64,000 nt of DNA from G965230065 sp965230065 (GTDB taxonomy: Bacteria > Bacteroidota > Bacteroidia > Cytophagales > Cyclobacteriaceae): positions 248,001 through 312,000 of the forward strand of contig OZ245942.1 of NCBI GenBank assembly GCA_965230065.1, in the 5' to 3' direction. The first letter of the stretch is position 1, and the number at the start of each line of letters is the position of its first letter. The notes beneath the pieces were generated by a model, which was not told the DNA's origin, searched no databases, and was given only the letters and a program-made list of their open reading frames with translations. Positions 16,273 through 25,698 of this stretch are shown here, piece after piece. The position numbers and the translations under genes were made by a program.

Positions 16273-17579
16273 TAACTCTTATCCGTTTTTTCATCTGCAA
16301 TATGAAGCAAGGCATCTGAAAGTTTATCCAGGTCTTTGCGCTTGGTATATACATGGGGTGTGATGCGAACTCCGGATATATTTTCCCAAACAACCGGTGA
16401 AGCATGTATTTTGTAATCCCTGAACAATCGACTGTTTAATTCAACAGGAGTTATACCTTCAATGGCTACATTGGCAAGGGCACAGGAATAAGCTGGAGAA
16501 AGGGGGGAATTGATACGAATATTGGGGTGATCTTTCACTTTCTCTACCCAATACATTTTCAGGTATTGCAAACGGGCTTGCTTGCGTTCTGCCCCAATGG
16601 CATTGTGAAAATCAATGGCATGGCCAATGGCTTGCTCGTTGGCAAAGGAGCGCGTTCCTAAATTCTCAAATTTCCGAATGTCATCCCGGGTAGGGTCATG
16701 GTCGGGGATGAGAGGCCAGAGGTTGGCAATATTTTCTTTTTTGACGTAAATCATTCCGGTACCAAAAGGAGCTGATAGCCATTTGTGCAGGCTGGTACCA
16801 TAATAGTCGCAGCCAATTTCTGGAATATTGGAGTTGATATGAGCAAAAGCATGCGCCCCATCTACCACGGTAGCAATCCCCTTTTGTTTTGCTGCTGCGC
16901 AAAGCTTTTGGGCTGGCAAAATCTGTCCTGTCCAGTTGATTACCTGGGTGATGTGCATCACTTTCGTTTTAGGCGTAACGGCATCCATGTATTTGGCAAT
17001 GATTTCATCATCATTTTCCATGCGCAATTCCAGGTTTACCCATTTGAGTTGCACGCCATCCCGCAAAGCCCGCTGTTTGTAGGCAGAAATCATGTTGGGA
17101 TAATCCTGTTTAGAAAGTACTATTTCATCCCCTTTCTGCAATGGCATCCCAAAAATGATGGTGTCCAGGGCTTCGGTAGCGTTTCTATTGACGGCTACTT
17201 CTTCCGGCGAACAACTTGCCAAATCTGCTAACTTTTCCCGAAGAGGTTCACGCCCCTGGTCCAGAATACGCCACATATAATACGATGGGGCTTCGTTGGA
17301 ATATCGATAGTAACGGTCTACGGCATCCTGTACAATCAAGGGTTGCGGACTCACGCCTCCATTGTTTAGGTTGATGATATTGGGAGAAACTGTGTAAGCC
17401 TGCTGAATGCTCATCCAAATATCTTCATCGAGGGCTGCTTCTTGGGGACTGAGCTTGTTCAACCGCAAAAGCGCATCATGCACATCGGCTGCCAGGGCTT
17501 TTGCCAAAAATGGGCTTATGGAAAAAATACTGCCAATACCTGCCAGTTTTTTGAGGAAATTTCTTCTGAATAGCATCAT
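16272..17579 (-). CDS. Tat-exported class V aminotransferase (isopenicillin-N-epimerase-like)
   Basis: 435 residues. The N-terminus MMLFRRNFLKKLAG with the following hydrophobic stretch (IGSIFSISPFLAKALA) is a twin-arginine signal, so the folded PLP enzyme is likely exported to the periplasm. The body is fold type I: NLNNGGVSPQPLIVQDA, EVAVNRNATEALD, a VVDGAHAFAHI segment with the Asp that binds the PLP ring, and YYGTSLHKWLSAPFGTGM with the PLP Lys near residue 250. Substrate and reaction are unknown; relatives include cysteine desulphurases and epimerases. Single gene. Confidence 0.88.
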   Translation of the reverse strand: MMLFRRNFLKKLAGIGSIFSISPFLAKALAADVHDALLRLNKLSPQEAALDEDIWMSIQQAYTVSPNIINLNNGGVSPQPLIVQDAVDRYYRYSNEAPSYYMWRILDQGREPLREKLADLASCSPEEVAVNRNATEALDTIIFGMPLQKGDEIVLSKQDYPNMISAYKQRALRDGVQLKWVNLELRMENDDEIIAKYMDAVTPKTKVMHITQVINWTGQILPAQKLCAAAKQKGIATVVDGAHAFAHINSNIPEIGCDYYGTSLHKWLSAPFGTGMIYVKKENIANLWPLIPDHDPTRDDIRKFENLGTRSFANEQAIGHAIDFHNAIGAERKQARLQYLKMYWVEKVKDHPNIRINSPLSPAYSCALANVAIEGITPVELNSRLFRDYKIHASPVVWENISGVRITPHVYTKRKDLDKLSDALLHIADEKTDKS

Positions 17580-17669
17580 AGAAAAGATATGTGAGACAAT
17601 GAATAATTTTCCTGAACATATCTAAAATAATCCAAATTTTCAATTATTTCCTCTGCTTGACCGATGATC

Positions 17670-20096
17670 TTATTCATACCGCAACGACTTCGCAGGGTTT
17701 GTCAGTGCAGTCCGTATTGTTTGCACACTTACCGTAACTACCGCCAGCAGCAGTACCAAAATTACCGGAACTGCCAGCAGCCACCAGCTAATGTCAATGC
17801 GGAAAGCATAATTTTCCAACCAACGATGCATGGCCCAGTACGCCAGGGGTAAAGCCAAAATGCTGGCAATAAAAATGAATTTCATAAAATCTTTGGAAAG
17901 CAGTGTAATAATATTGCCCACGGAAGCACCCAGTACCTTACGAATGCCAATTTCTTTGGTGCGCTGGATAGTTGTATAAGACGAAAGGCCAAACAAACCC
18001 AAGCAGGCAATGAAAATAGCCAGGCCGGAAAAAAGCCCGAAGAGCGTTCCCAACCGCACATCTTCCCGATATTGTGCATCAAAATAAGTATCTATAAAAA
18101 AGTACTCGAAAGCATCGTGCGGATAGGCTTTTTTATAAGCAGCATCAATTTGCCCAAGGATAGTATCCAGGTGGCCACTTCCTACTTTTATGCTGTAATA
18201 GGAATCCAGTTTGTAGGTGGGGTCATTCTTTGCGAATATGATCGGGGCAATCTCTTGCTGAAGGCTGTGATGATGGTAATCTTTGACAACCCCTACAATA
18301 TTGCGCTCATGGTTCCTATCATCTCTGAAAACCTGTCCTACGGCTACTGTGGGGTCGTTATATCCCAAAATTTCAGCGGCACTTTCGTTGATTACATAGC
18401 CATTGTCCGTATCAAAGCGGCCAGCCAGCAGTGCTAAACCATAAACATCTGCATAATCATTATCCGCTATCAATAAATCAATTTTGTCATTATTATAAGC
18501 CTCACCCAATTCTATCGGCCAGATACTGCTTCGCTCGCCAGGGATTGACCAGGAAAGGGAAACAGCTTTGACATCCGCATATTGGGATATAGCATCCTTA
18601 AAAGTATCTTCATAAGTCCTTGTATGCTTTTGCTGGTCGTGTTCAATCCAGGTTTCCGTACGGTTGGCAGGCCCTTTTACTACCATCACTCCTTCCCGGC
18701 TAAACCCCGGATCATTGGTGCGCATGTAGTCTAATTGCTGATACACGGTAAAAGTAAAAATAATCAGGATGATGGAGGTGCAAAACTGAAACACAACCAT
18801 TCCTTTGCGCAATTGTTTTCCGTTCTGAGAATAGATCAGCTTGCCTTTCAGTGCCTGCATTGGACGATAACCAGAAAGCACAAAAGCCGGGTACAACCCG
18901 GAAAGCAACGTACTTATCGGAAATAGTAAAAGAATAAAACCCCATAATTGACTGGCATCAAAGTCTAATGCTTTTCCTGTCAGTTGTGCATAAAAAGGCA
19001 TTGCTACCTGAAGAAGCGTAAACGCCAGCATGAAAGCAAAAGCATTCAGCAACAGGGCTTCAAAAAGAAACTGCCAGATGAGTTGGGTTCGCTGCGCACC
19101 TATCACTTTTCGAAGCCCCACTTCCTTACCCCGGCTTACCGCTTTGGCCGTTGTCAGGTTGATATAATTTACCAGGGCAATACAAAGAATCAGTGCTGCA
19201 ATGAGGGAAAGAAAAGAAACATAGGTGGCATTGCCATTTACTTGTAGTTCTTCTTCCAGATGAGAGTGCAGATGAATATCCTGCAAAGGTTGTAATCCAA
19301 AATCAGTACTTTCCTGAACTTCTTTAGGTGCATGTTCGACCACATATTCATTGACCTTCTGAGAAAATATATTGATATTGGCTCCGGGCGTTAATTGCAA
19401 ATAAGTATACACACCGTTTCCGTCCCATGTCTCAACTACCTCTTTGAACTGGCCGATAGACAAAGTGGCAAAAGAAGCCAGGAAATCGTATTGAAAATGG
19501 GAATTCTCAGGAGCATCGGTAACAATTCCGGTGATTACCAATGAAAAGCGGTCGTATTCATTGATATACTCCAAAGTTTGCCCAATGATACGATCATTTT
19601 CTGCCCAATCATTACCGAAAAGCTTGCGGGCTGCACTTTCAGACAACACAATTTTATTTATCCCTTCCAAAGCACTTTGCTGGTCTCCCTTAAGCCAGGA
19701 AAAAGAAAACATTTCTAAAAAGCCAGGGTCAGTATAAAAACCCCATTGAAAGTTTTGCTTCACGAGGTTACCTTCCGGGTTTTCCCAGCTCAGCGTACTG
19801 CTCGCTGCCTGTCCACTCCATGGAAGAATTAGACGGGCAAAATTCATCAGCTCAGGATAATGCTGCTGCAATCCAGCACCTAAAGGTGGCGGTGTTAACA
19901 AAGCTTCATTTGTACTTATCCGGTAAATATTCGGTGCATTTGTATGAAAATCATCATAACTCAACTCAAAACGCACATATTGCAAAATAAGCAGGCAAGC
20001 GGCAATACCAATGGCGAGGCCGAGGATATTGATAAGGCTGAAAAGCTTGTTTTTCAGCAGGTTTCTAAAAGCGATTTTGAAATAGTTTTTGAGCAT
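17670..20096 (-). CDS. FtsX/MacB-type ABC permease, array member 1 (last transcribed)
   Basis: 808 residues. Like its five neighbours it has a first membrane segment (about 21-41), a MacB-like periplasmic domain, a four-segment FtsX block (about 285-450), a second periplasmic domain and a C-terminal three-segment FtsX block with RTKEIGIRKVLGAS, ending PAKSLRYE. Particular to this copy: KNYFKIAFRNLLKNKLFSLINI at the start and FELSYDDFHTNAPNIYRIST. It has lost the upstream repeat seen before the other five; instead an opposite-strand antitoxin gene begins 37 bases away. Its expression must therefore cross the toxin-antitoxin cassette or come from inside it. Confidence 0.88.
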   Translation of the reverse strand: MLKNYFKIAFRNLLKNKLFSLINILGLAIGIAACLLILQYVRFELSYDDFHTNAPNIYRISTNEALLTPPPLGAGLQQHYPELMNFARLILPWSGQAASSTLSWENPEGNLVKQNFQWGFYTDPGFLEMFSFSWLKGDQQSALEGINKIVLSESAARKLFGNDWAENDRIIGQTLEYINEYDRFSLVITGIVTDAPENSHFQYDFLASFATLSIGQFKEVVETWDGNGVYTYLQLTPGANINIFSQKVNEYVVEHAPKEVQESTDFGLQPLQDIHLHSHLEEELQVNGNATYVSFLSLIAALILCIALVNYINLTTAKAVSRGKEVGLRKVIGAQRTQLIWQFLFEALLLNAFAFMLAFTLLQVAMPFYAQLTGKALDFDASQLWGFILLLFPISTLLSGLYPAFVLSGYRPMQALKGKLIYSQNGKQLRKGMVVFQFCTSIILIIFTFTVYQQLDYMRTNDPGFSREGVMVVKGPANRTETWIEHDQQKHTRTYEDTFKDAISQYADVKAVSLSWSIPGERSSIWPIELGEAYNNDKIDLLIADNDYADVYGLALLAGRFDTDNGYVINESAAEILGYNDPTVAVGQVFRDDRNHERNIVGVVKDYHHHSLQQEIAPIIFAKNDPTYKLDSYYSIKVGSGHLDTILGQIDAAYKKAYPHDAFEYFFIDTYFDAQYREDVRLGTLFGLFSGLAIFIACLGLFGLSSYTTIQRTKEIGIRKVLGASVGNIITLLSKDFMKFIFIASILALPLAYWAMHRWLENYAFRIDISWWLLAVPVILVLLLAVVTVSVQTIRTALTNPAKSLRYE

Positions 20097-20103
20097 TATT
20101 CGT

Positions 20104-20111
20104 TATATTTG
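20104..20111 (+). promoter_or_regulatory. -7 box of toxin-antitoxin promoter
   Basis: TATATTTG is an exact TAnnTTTG element 22 bases before the antitoxin ATG. No TTG lies at the best distance upstream (nearest give 12 or 24 bases), so the call rests on the -7 box alone. Confidence 0.4.
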
Positions 20112-20133
20112 TATAATTCAAATTTTTGATATT

Positions 20134-20343
20134 ATGCGTACTATTCAATTAGAAGTAAAAGAAGATACTGCCCAAAAAGTGAAACAGCTATCTCCAAAAG
20201 AGAAAGAAACACTTGCCCAAATGATTGACCTTTGGGTGCAGGATAATCGCCCCTTACGGGAGGTAATGGATGATATTAGTGCGTATGCCCAACAACAAGG
20301 CTTAACCCCTGAAATTTTAGAAAAGCTGCTTAAAGAAGAATAG
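20134..20343 (+). CDS. Antitoxin of PIN-toxin pair
   Basis: 69 residues from ATG 20134 (MRTIQLEVKEDTAQKVKQLS), highly charged and mostly helical: a short N-terminal strand and helix, then LAQMIDLWVQDNRPLREVMDD and a C-terminal acidic tail (EILEKLLKEE) that would wrap the toxin. Small partners of this kind precede COG1569 PIN toxins. The frame opens further upstream without a better start. It is intact and ends directly at the toxin start, on the strand opposite to the whole permease array. Confidence 0.7.
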   Translation: MRTIQLEVKEDTAQKVKQLSPKEKETLAQMIDLWVQDNRPLREVMDDISAYAQQQGLTPEILEKLLKEE

Positions 20344-20715
20344 TTGAGATTTGTACTAGACAATAATGTTCTCCTCAGTGCTGCACTTTTTAAAAATTCT
20401 GTGCCTGATAAAGCTTTTGATAAGATAGTTGCTATTGGGCAACTTTTGTATTCATGAGAAGTGCTCGCAGAATTAATAGCAGTCATCAACCGCCCAAAAT
20501 TTGACAAATATCTAAGCTTAGTAGACAAAATAGCTTTCATCCGAAAATATAGTAGCTTAGCTGAATTAGTAACTATAACACATAGCGTAACAGATTGCCG
20601 CGACCCCAAAGACAACAAATTCCTTGAACTCGCCTTATCCGGCCAGGCCGATTGTATCATCTCCGGTGATAAAGATTTGCTGGTATTGCATCCATTCAAA
20701 ATATTCCTATCATAA
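20344..20715 (+). pseudogene. PIN-domain toxin (COG1569 type) with in-frame stop
   Basis: The frame begins TTG at 20344, one base after the antitoxin stop: LRFVLDNNVLLSAALFKNS, matching MRFVLDTNVLISA of PIN nucleases (the first acidic residue is kept, Thr to Asn). A TGA at 20455-20457 interrupts it just before EVLAELIAVINRPKFDKYL. The rest is well kept: DCRDPKDNKFLELALSGQAD and CIISGDKDLLVLHPF with the acidic active-site residues. A single-base change explains the stop, so loss seems recent. As read, the toxin is dead; a TTG start in place of ATG may be a second lesion. Confidence 0.75.
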
Positions 20716-20744
20716 CCCCATCTGTGTTTTTAGACAAATATTGA

Positions 20745-23159
20745 TTACTCATATCGCAACGACTTCGCCGGATTCGCCAAGGCTGCCCTCAACGTCTGAA
20801 AACCTACCGTAAGCAAGGCAATCAGCAAGACCACACCCAAAGGAAGGGCAAACAACCACCATTGCAAACTAATGCGGGTGGCGTATCCGGCCAGCCACTC
20901 ATTCATGGCAAACCAGGCAATGGGAATAGCGAGCACACTGGCAATCAGCACCAACCGGATGAAGTCCTGGGAGAGCAGGCGTACAATTTGCGTGACGGAA
21001 GCGCCCAACACTTTGCGGATACCAATTTCTTTGGTACGCTGCAAAATGGTAAAAGAAGAAAGCCCAAATAACCCCAGACAAGCGATGAAAATCGCCAATG
21101 TTGAGAAAATAGCCACCACCTGCCCAAATTGTGTATCAGCCCGGTATTGCTGGTCATATTTTTCATCCAGGAAGAAATAGTCAAAAGCGGAAGTAGGGAA
21201 AATTTCCTGCCAGGTATTTTCTACGATACTTACAGTTTCACGTATCTCTGAAGTATTTAATTGGAGCGTAAGATACCCACCCGAAGCAGTATAAGGAAAT
21301 ATCATCGGCAAGTGGGTTTCTTTGGGCGACCGCTGATTGTAATTTTTAATAACCCCGATGATAGTAGAAGGCTCTCCATCCGGCCAACGGGTTTTGTAAT
21401 TGAGCCTTGAACCCAAAGCTTCTTCCACACTGGCAAATCCCAGCGTACGCACCGCCTCTTCATTAATTATCACCTGGTCATGATTTGGCATCCCTGGCTC
21501 AAAATTGCGCCCGGCTATGATTTGCATGTTCAGGGTAGGAATATAGTCGGCATCTATAAAAATCAGGTAATAGTTGTATGTTCCTTCCTGCTCATCTTGC
21601 CCAAGTCTTCTTATTCCAGAGTTTGTGCTTAATTCATGCAGGCTCAGCCCTGGTAATGATTCGGAAACTGCTATTCTTTTAACTTCGGTATGACGAAGCA
21701 ATTCGGTTTTTAAACTCTGAAGTTTTTCCTGATACACCGAATCGGGCACGTCCAAATTTGGTGCGTGAACTGCCAGTGTCTGGTTAATATCCATACCCAA
21801 ATCCTGATGGCGCAGGTGGCTGATTTGTAAATATACCGTGCCCGTACAGGCAATCAGTGCTACGGTAGCCGCAAACTGAAAAACAACCAGCCCTTTGCGC
21901 AACCAGTGCCCGTGCGAAGAAGTGCGCAGCTTTCCTTTTAATACCAGCGTGGGTTTAAAAGAAGAAAGCACAAATGCCGGATACAAACCTGATATTACTG
22001 TTCCAATGCCCAGCAAGCCCAGCAACAAGTACCAAAATACAGGGTCGGCAATCAGGTTGAGGGGCAAAGGCTGTCCGGTAATATCTCGAAATGCAGGTAA
22101 GCTGATTTGCAATATCGTAATTGCAATCCCCGCCGCCAGCAAACTTACCATGACCGATTCCAGTAAAAACTGAGCAATCAATTGCCCCCTGCCCGAGCCC
22201 ATTACTTTACGAATGCCCACCTCTCGGGCACGCTCCACAGCCCGGGCGGTAGAAAGGTTCACATAATTGACCCAGGCAATGATGATGATGAAAATGGCGA
22301 TGATGAGCAGGAAATAAACAACTTCCGCATTGCCGTTTACTTCTGGCTCAAATGTTTTGTGCGAGTAAAGATGAATGTCATTGATGGGTTCGGCTGTAAA
22401 GCGTTCATCACCAATTTTCTCTTTCAGATCAATAGAAAGTTGGGTTAGTTTTTTATTGAAACTTGCCAGGTCTGTTCCGGGCGTCATCAGCAGGTAGGTA
22501 TATTCATTATTACCATTCCAGGCATTGTCTTCATACCAATCCCACATTGTATTAATGGTAACATGGGAAAGCAAAAAATCAAACTTCAGGTGGGTGTTGG
22601 GGGGCAGGTTTGCAATCACTGCTGAAACCTGGCACGATTGGTTAGCAATCTCCATTGCCTCTCCTACCACATCGGTATGCCCAAAATACTTTTTGGCCGT
22701 TGAAGCAGTAATCACCGTCTGATGAGGGGCGGAAAGGGCTGTTTCGGGGTTTCCGCTGAGTATGTCATATGAAAAGACTTTAAAAGCCGAAGAATCAGCA
22801 AAATAAATGCGTTCTTCATAAAACTTTTTCTCCCCTACTTTCACTTCCCGCACTTCATTATGAAACATGCGGACGAAATCTACCACTTCCGGCATCTCAC
22901 TTTTCAGCATGGGGCCTAACGGACCATACGTTTCACAATCGGTTACCACATATTCTGACCCATTGTACAGGTCAAGCGTTACCCGGTAAATGTTATCCGC
23001 GTTTTTATGAAAATTTTCATAGCTCAGCTCAAACCGGACATAGTGGATGATGAGCAGACAAGCCGCCATGCCAATGGCAAGCCCGAAGATATTAATCAGG
23101 CTGAAAACCTTGTTTTTCAGCAGATTGCGGTAAGCGATTTTGAGGTAGTTTCGTAGCAT
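20745..23159 (-). CDS. FtsX/MacB-type ABC permease, array member 2
   Basis: 804 residues with the array's common layout. Distinct features: the coupling-type helix RAREVGIRKVMGSGRGQLIAQFLLES in the first FtsX block and FELSYENFHKNADNIYRVTL near the start. The second FtsX block holds RTKEIGIRKVLGASVTQIVRLL. Its first 35 codons and upstream repeat are almost identical in DNA to those of member 3 although the periplasmic domains differ strongly, a sign of gene conversion or recent recombination at the 5' end. Gap to the next permease gene upstream is 44 bases. Confidence 0.88.
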   Translation of the reverse strand: MLRNYLKIAYRNLLKNKVFSLINIFGLAIGMAACLLIIHYVRFELSYENFHKNADNIYRVTLDLYNGSEYVVTDCETYGPLGPMLKSEMPEVVDFVRMFHNEVREVKVGEKKFYEERIYFADSSAFKVFSYDILSGNPETALSAPHQTVITASTAKKYFGHTDVVGEAMEIANQSCQVSAVIANLPPNTHLKFDFLLSHVTINTMWDWYEDNAWNGNNEYTYLLMTPGTDLASFNKKLTQLSIDLKEKIGDERFTAEPINDIHLYSHKTFEPEVNGNAEVVYFLLIIAIFIIIIAWVNYVNLSTARAVERAREVGIRKVMGSGRGQLIAQFLLESVMVSLLAAGIAITILQISLPAFRDITGQPLPLNLIADPVFWYLLLGLLGIGTVISGLYPAFVLSSFKPTLVLKGKLRTSSHGHWLRKGLVVFQFAATVALIACTGTVYLQISHLRHQDLGMDINQTLAVHAPNLDVPDSVYQEKLQSLKTELLRHTEVKRIAVSESLPGLSLHELSTNSGIRRLGQDEQEGTYNYYLIFIDADYIPTLNMQIIAGRNFEPGMPNHDQVIINEEAVRTLGFASVEEALGSRLNYKTRWPDGEPSTIIGVIKNYNQRSPKETHLPMIFPYTASGGYLTLQLNTSEIRETVSIVENTWQEIFPTSAFDYFFLDEKYDQQYRADTQFGQVVAIFSTLAIFIACLGLFGLSSFTILQRTKEIGIRKVLGASVTQIVRLLSQDFIRLVLIASVLAIPIAWFAMNEWLAGYATRISLQWWLFALPLGVVLLIALLTVGFQTLRAALANPAKSLRYE

Positions 23160-23203
23160 ATTGTCAGAATCTGGATTTATGGATAAAATGGATTATAGAT
23201 ATC
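23160..23203 (-). repeat. Inter-permease repeat, copy a
   Basis: Starts (plus strand) TTGTCAGAATCTGGATTT right after the start codon complement of member 2, then ATGGATAAAATGGATTATAG. The same block precedes members 3 to 6. Confidence 0.7.
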
Positions 23204-25645
23204 TTATTCATAACGTAAAGATTTTACCGGATTAGCCAAAGCTGTTTTAATAGTCTGCACACTCACTGTCAACAGGGCAATCATTAGAATCAGGGCTACA
23301 GGGATTAACAACAGCCACCAGCCTATATCTATCCGAAATGCATAATTTTCCAGCCATTTTTGCATGATCCAATAAGCTACTGGCATAGCCAGCAGACTGG
23401 CGATGAAAATGAGTTTGATAAAATCTTTGGAGAGTAAGGCTACAATGCTTAATATGGAAGCTCCTAATACTTTCCGGATGCCAATTTCTTTGGTGCGCTT
23501 CACGATGGTATAAGAGGAAAGACCGAACAAGCCAATGCAGGAAACTAAAAGTGCCAGCGTTGTAAATAAGCCAAAGACTTTTCCGAATAATTTGTCCTGC
23601 TGATATTGTCGTGCAAAGCGTTCATCCAGGAAATAATAATCAAAAGGATTGCCGGGAAAGAAAGTGGCATACTTTTGTTCCAACATCGCTATTGTTTCAG
23701 ACAAATTCTTTGTAGAAAGCTTTACTGAAATAGGGTTGTAGGTAGAATAGGTGGGTTGGAATACAATGGGTTTTACGGGATAATGCAAGGATTGCTGGTG
23801 AAAATCAGCTACTATTCCTATCACCTCCCATGCTTTATCAAAAATATGAATCGTTTCACCGATAGCTTCCTCCACACCAGGAAAACCAAGCAATTTTACG
23901 GCGGATTCGTTGAGCACGGTATGATGTAATCTGTTCCAATCCGGATTGTAATCACTGTTTTGAAATTTCCTTCCGGCCAATAAAGGAATATGGTACAGGT
24001 CAAAAAAATCAGGATCAACGCCCATGAAGCTACTGGTATATTGGGTGCCTTCTTCTGAGAAGCGGCTTTTGATTTCAAAAACCCTTCCCAACCGTTGCCC
24101 GGGAACTCTATTTGAACTGGCTGCCTGACTGATATATGCGTTTCCCCTGACCCCTTCTTTAAAGCTGTCCATCCGGTCAATATAAGTAGAATCCCATTGG
24201 GTCAGGTCAGGAGAACGAATAACCAGTACCTGTTCCAGATCAACTCCTAGTTTTTCCTTTTGCATGAATTGAACTTGTTGGTATACTACCAAAGAAGCGG
24301 CCATGAGTGCAATGGAAGTAGCAAACTGAGTAACTACAAGGCTCTTCCGCAACCTATTTCCTTTACTGCTGCTGGAGAATTTACCCCTCAGTACCTTGAT
24401 AGGTGTGTAAGAAGCCAAAATAAAGGCAGGATATAAACCAGACAAAAAGATACCAACTATGGTTATTAAAACTAGTGAGATCAGTAACCAGTATGAACCT
24501 GCAGTAAAAAGACCGGTGATGGATAACTTTTGTTCCAGTAAATTATTGAATGCAGGCTGGGCAATCTGCATCACTGTGAAGGCAACGATAATCCCCAATG
24601 AGTTAACCAGCAATGCTTCTATCAAGTACTGTTTGACCAGTTGCCCCTTTTGAGCTCCGGCTACTTTGCGAATCCCTACTTCCTTCGCACGTTCCATCGA
24701 GCGAGCGGTAGATAAATTCACATAGTTGATCCAGGCAATGAAAAGGATCAGAATAGCAATACATAACAGGCCCCATACTACAATACTGCTTCCTGTTATA
24801 CCAATTTCATATTCAAAGTCTGAGTATAAATGAGCCTTTCGTAAAGGTTGTAAATAAAATTTCTCCTCACTGCCTGAAACTGAGTTACCCTGAAAATGCC
24901 GCTCACTAAATCTGACTAATTTTTTTTCGAAAATATGGTGATCCGTGCCGGGCAGCAGTTGTACATAGTGATAAAAATCTGACCATGTCCATCGTGAATC
25001 CTCATTTTGCGTCCAGTCAATGACGGCACGTGAAGAAACTAAAAAACTAAACTGCAAATGAGAATTATGAGGAACCTCAACAATGGCAGTTACGGTAAAA
25101 GGATCGGGGAAAGTAGCCAGTTGGACAGTTTTACCGATGAGTGTTTCAAATTGACCAGAGGCCCCATCAAATATTTTTTGGGCCAGAGAAGCTGAAAGGA
25201 CGATAGAATGCATATCCTGGAGAGCCGTTTTAGCATCGCCTGCCAATATTGGAAAAGAGAAAAGGGTAAGAAAGGAAGCATCAGTTGCGATGGTTTCTGT
25301 AGCTACGATCTTTTTGTCCTGATAACTCACAACAACCTCTCCGGTTGGAAACACTTTTGTATGAGCGACTACTTCCTCATAATCTTCATTCAGAGCAGCG
25401 CCTACAGGTGAATAAGTAATGGTACCGTGCTGAATCAACTTTCCATTCTGGTACCGATCATTGATGACTCTGTAAATTACGTTTGCTTTCTCATGAAATT
25501 GGTCATAACTCAACTCAAAGCTCACATACTGCAAAATGAGCAGACAAGCCGCCATGCCAATGGCAAGCCCGAAGATATTAATCAGGCTGAAAACCTTGTT
25601 TTTCAGCAGGTTGCGGTAAGCGATTTTGAGGTAGTTTTTGAGCAT
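23204..25645 (-). CDS. FtsX/MacB-type ABC permease, array member 3
   Basis: 813 residues. First periplasmic domain carries FELSYDQFHEKANVIYRV and the first FtsX block RAKEVGIRKVAGAQKGQLVKQYL; the second block has RTKEIGIRKVLGASILSIVALL and the C-terminus is PVKSLRYE. It seems intact. The second periplasmic domain (residues about 450-670) is the part that differs most from the others, as expected if each copy recognises a different partner or ligand. Confidence 0.88.
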   Translation of the reverse strand: MLKNYLKIAYRNLLKNKVFSLINIFGLAIGMAACLLILQYVSFELSYDQFHEKANVIYRVINDRYQNGKLIQHGTITYSPVGAALNEDYEEVVAHTKVFPTGEVVVSYQDKKIVATETIATDASFLTLFSFPILAGDAKTALQDMHSIVLSASLAQKIFDGASGQFETLIGKTVQLATFPDPFTVTAIVEVPHNSHLQFSFLVSSRAVIDWTQNEDSRWTWSDFYHYVQLLPGTDHHIFEKKLVRFSERHFQGNSVSGSEEKFYLQPLRKAHLYSDFEYEIGITGSSIVVWGLLCIAILILFIAWINYVNLSTARSMERAKEVGIRKVAGAQKGQLVKQYLIEALLVNSLGIIVAFTVMQIAQPAFNNLLEQKLSITGLFTAGSYWLLISLVLITIVGIFLSGLYPAFILASYTPIKVLRGKFSSSSKGNRLRKSLVVTQFATSIALMAASLVVYQQVQFMQKEKLGVDLEQVLVIRSPDLTQWDSTYIDRMDSFKEGVRGNAYISQAASSNRVPGQRLGRVFEIKSRFSEEGTQYTSSFMGVDPDFFDLYHIPLLAGRKFQNSDYNPDWNRLHHTVLNESAVKLLGFPGVEEAIGETIHIFDKAWEVIGIVADFHQQSLHYPVKPIVFQPTYSTYNPISVKLSTKNLSETIAMLEQKYATFFPGNPFDYYFLDERFARQYQQDKLFGKVFGLFTTLALLVSCIGLFGLSSYTIVKRTKEIGIRKVLGASILSIVALLSKDFIKLIFIASLLAMPVAYWIMQKWLENYAFRIDIGWWLLLIPVALILMIALLTVSVQTIKTALANPVKSLRYE

Positions 25646-25698
25646 ATTGTCAGAATCTGGATTTGCAGGATTTATGGATAAAATGGATTATAGATGTC
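25646..25698 (-). repeat. Inter-permease repeat, copy b
   Basis: TTGTCAGAATCTGGATTT followed by an added GCAGGATTT unit and then the ATGGATAAAATGGATTATAG unit of copy a; the sequence shows a variable number of GGATTT-type units. Confidence 0.7.
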
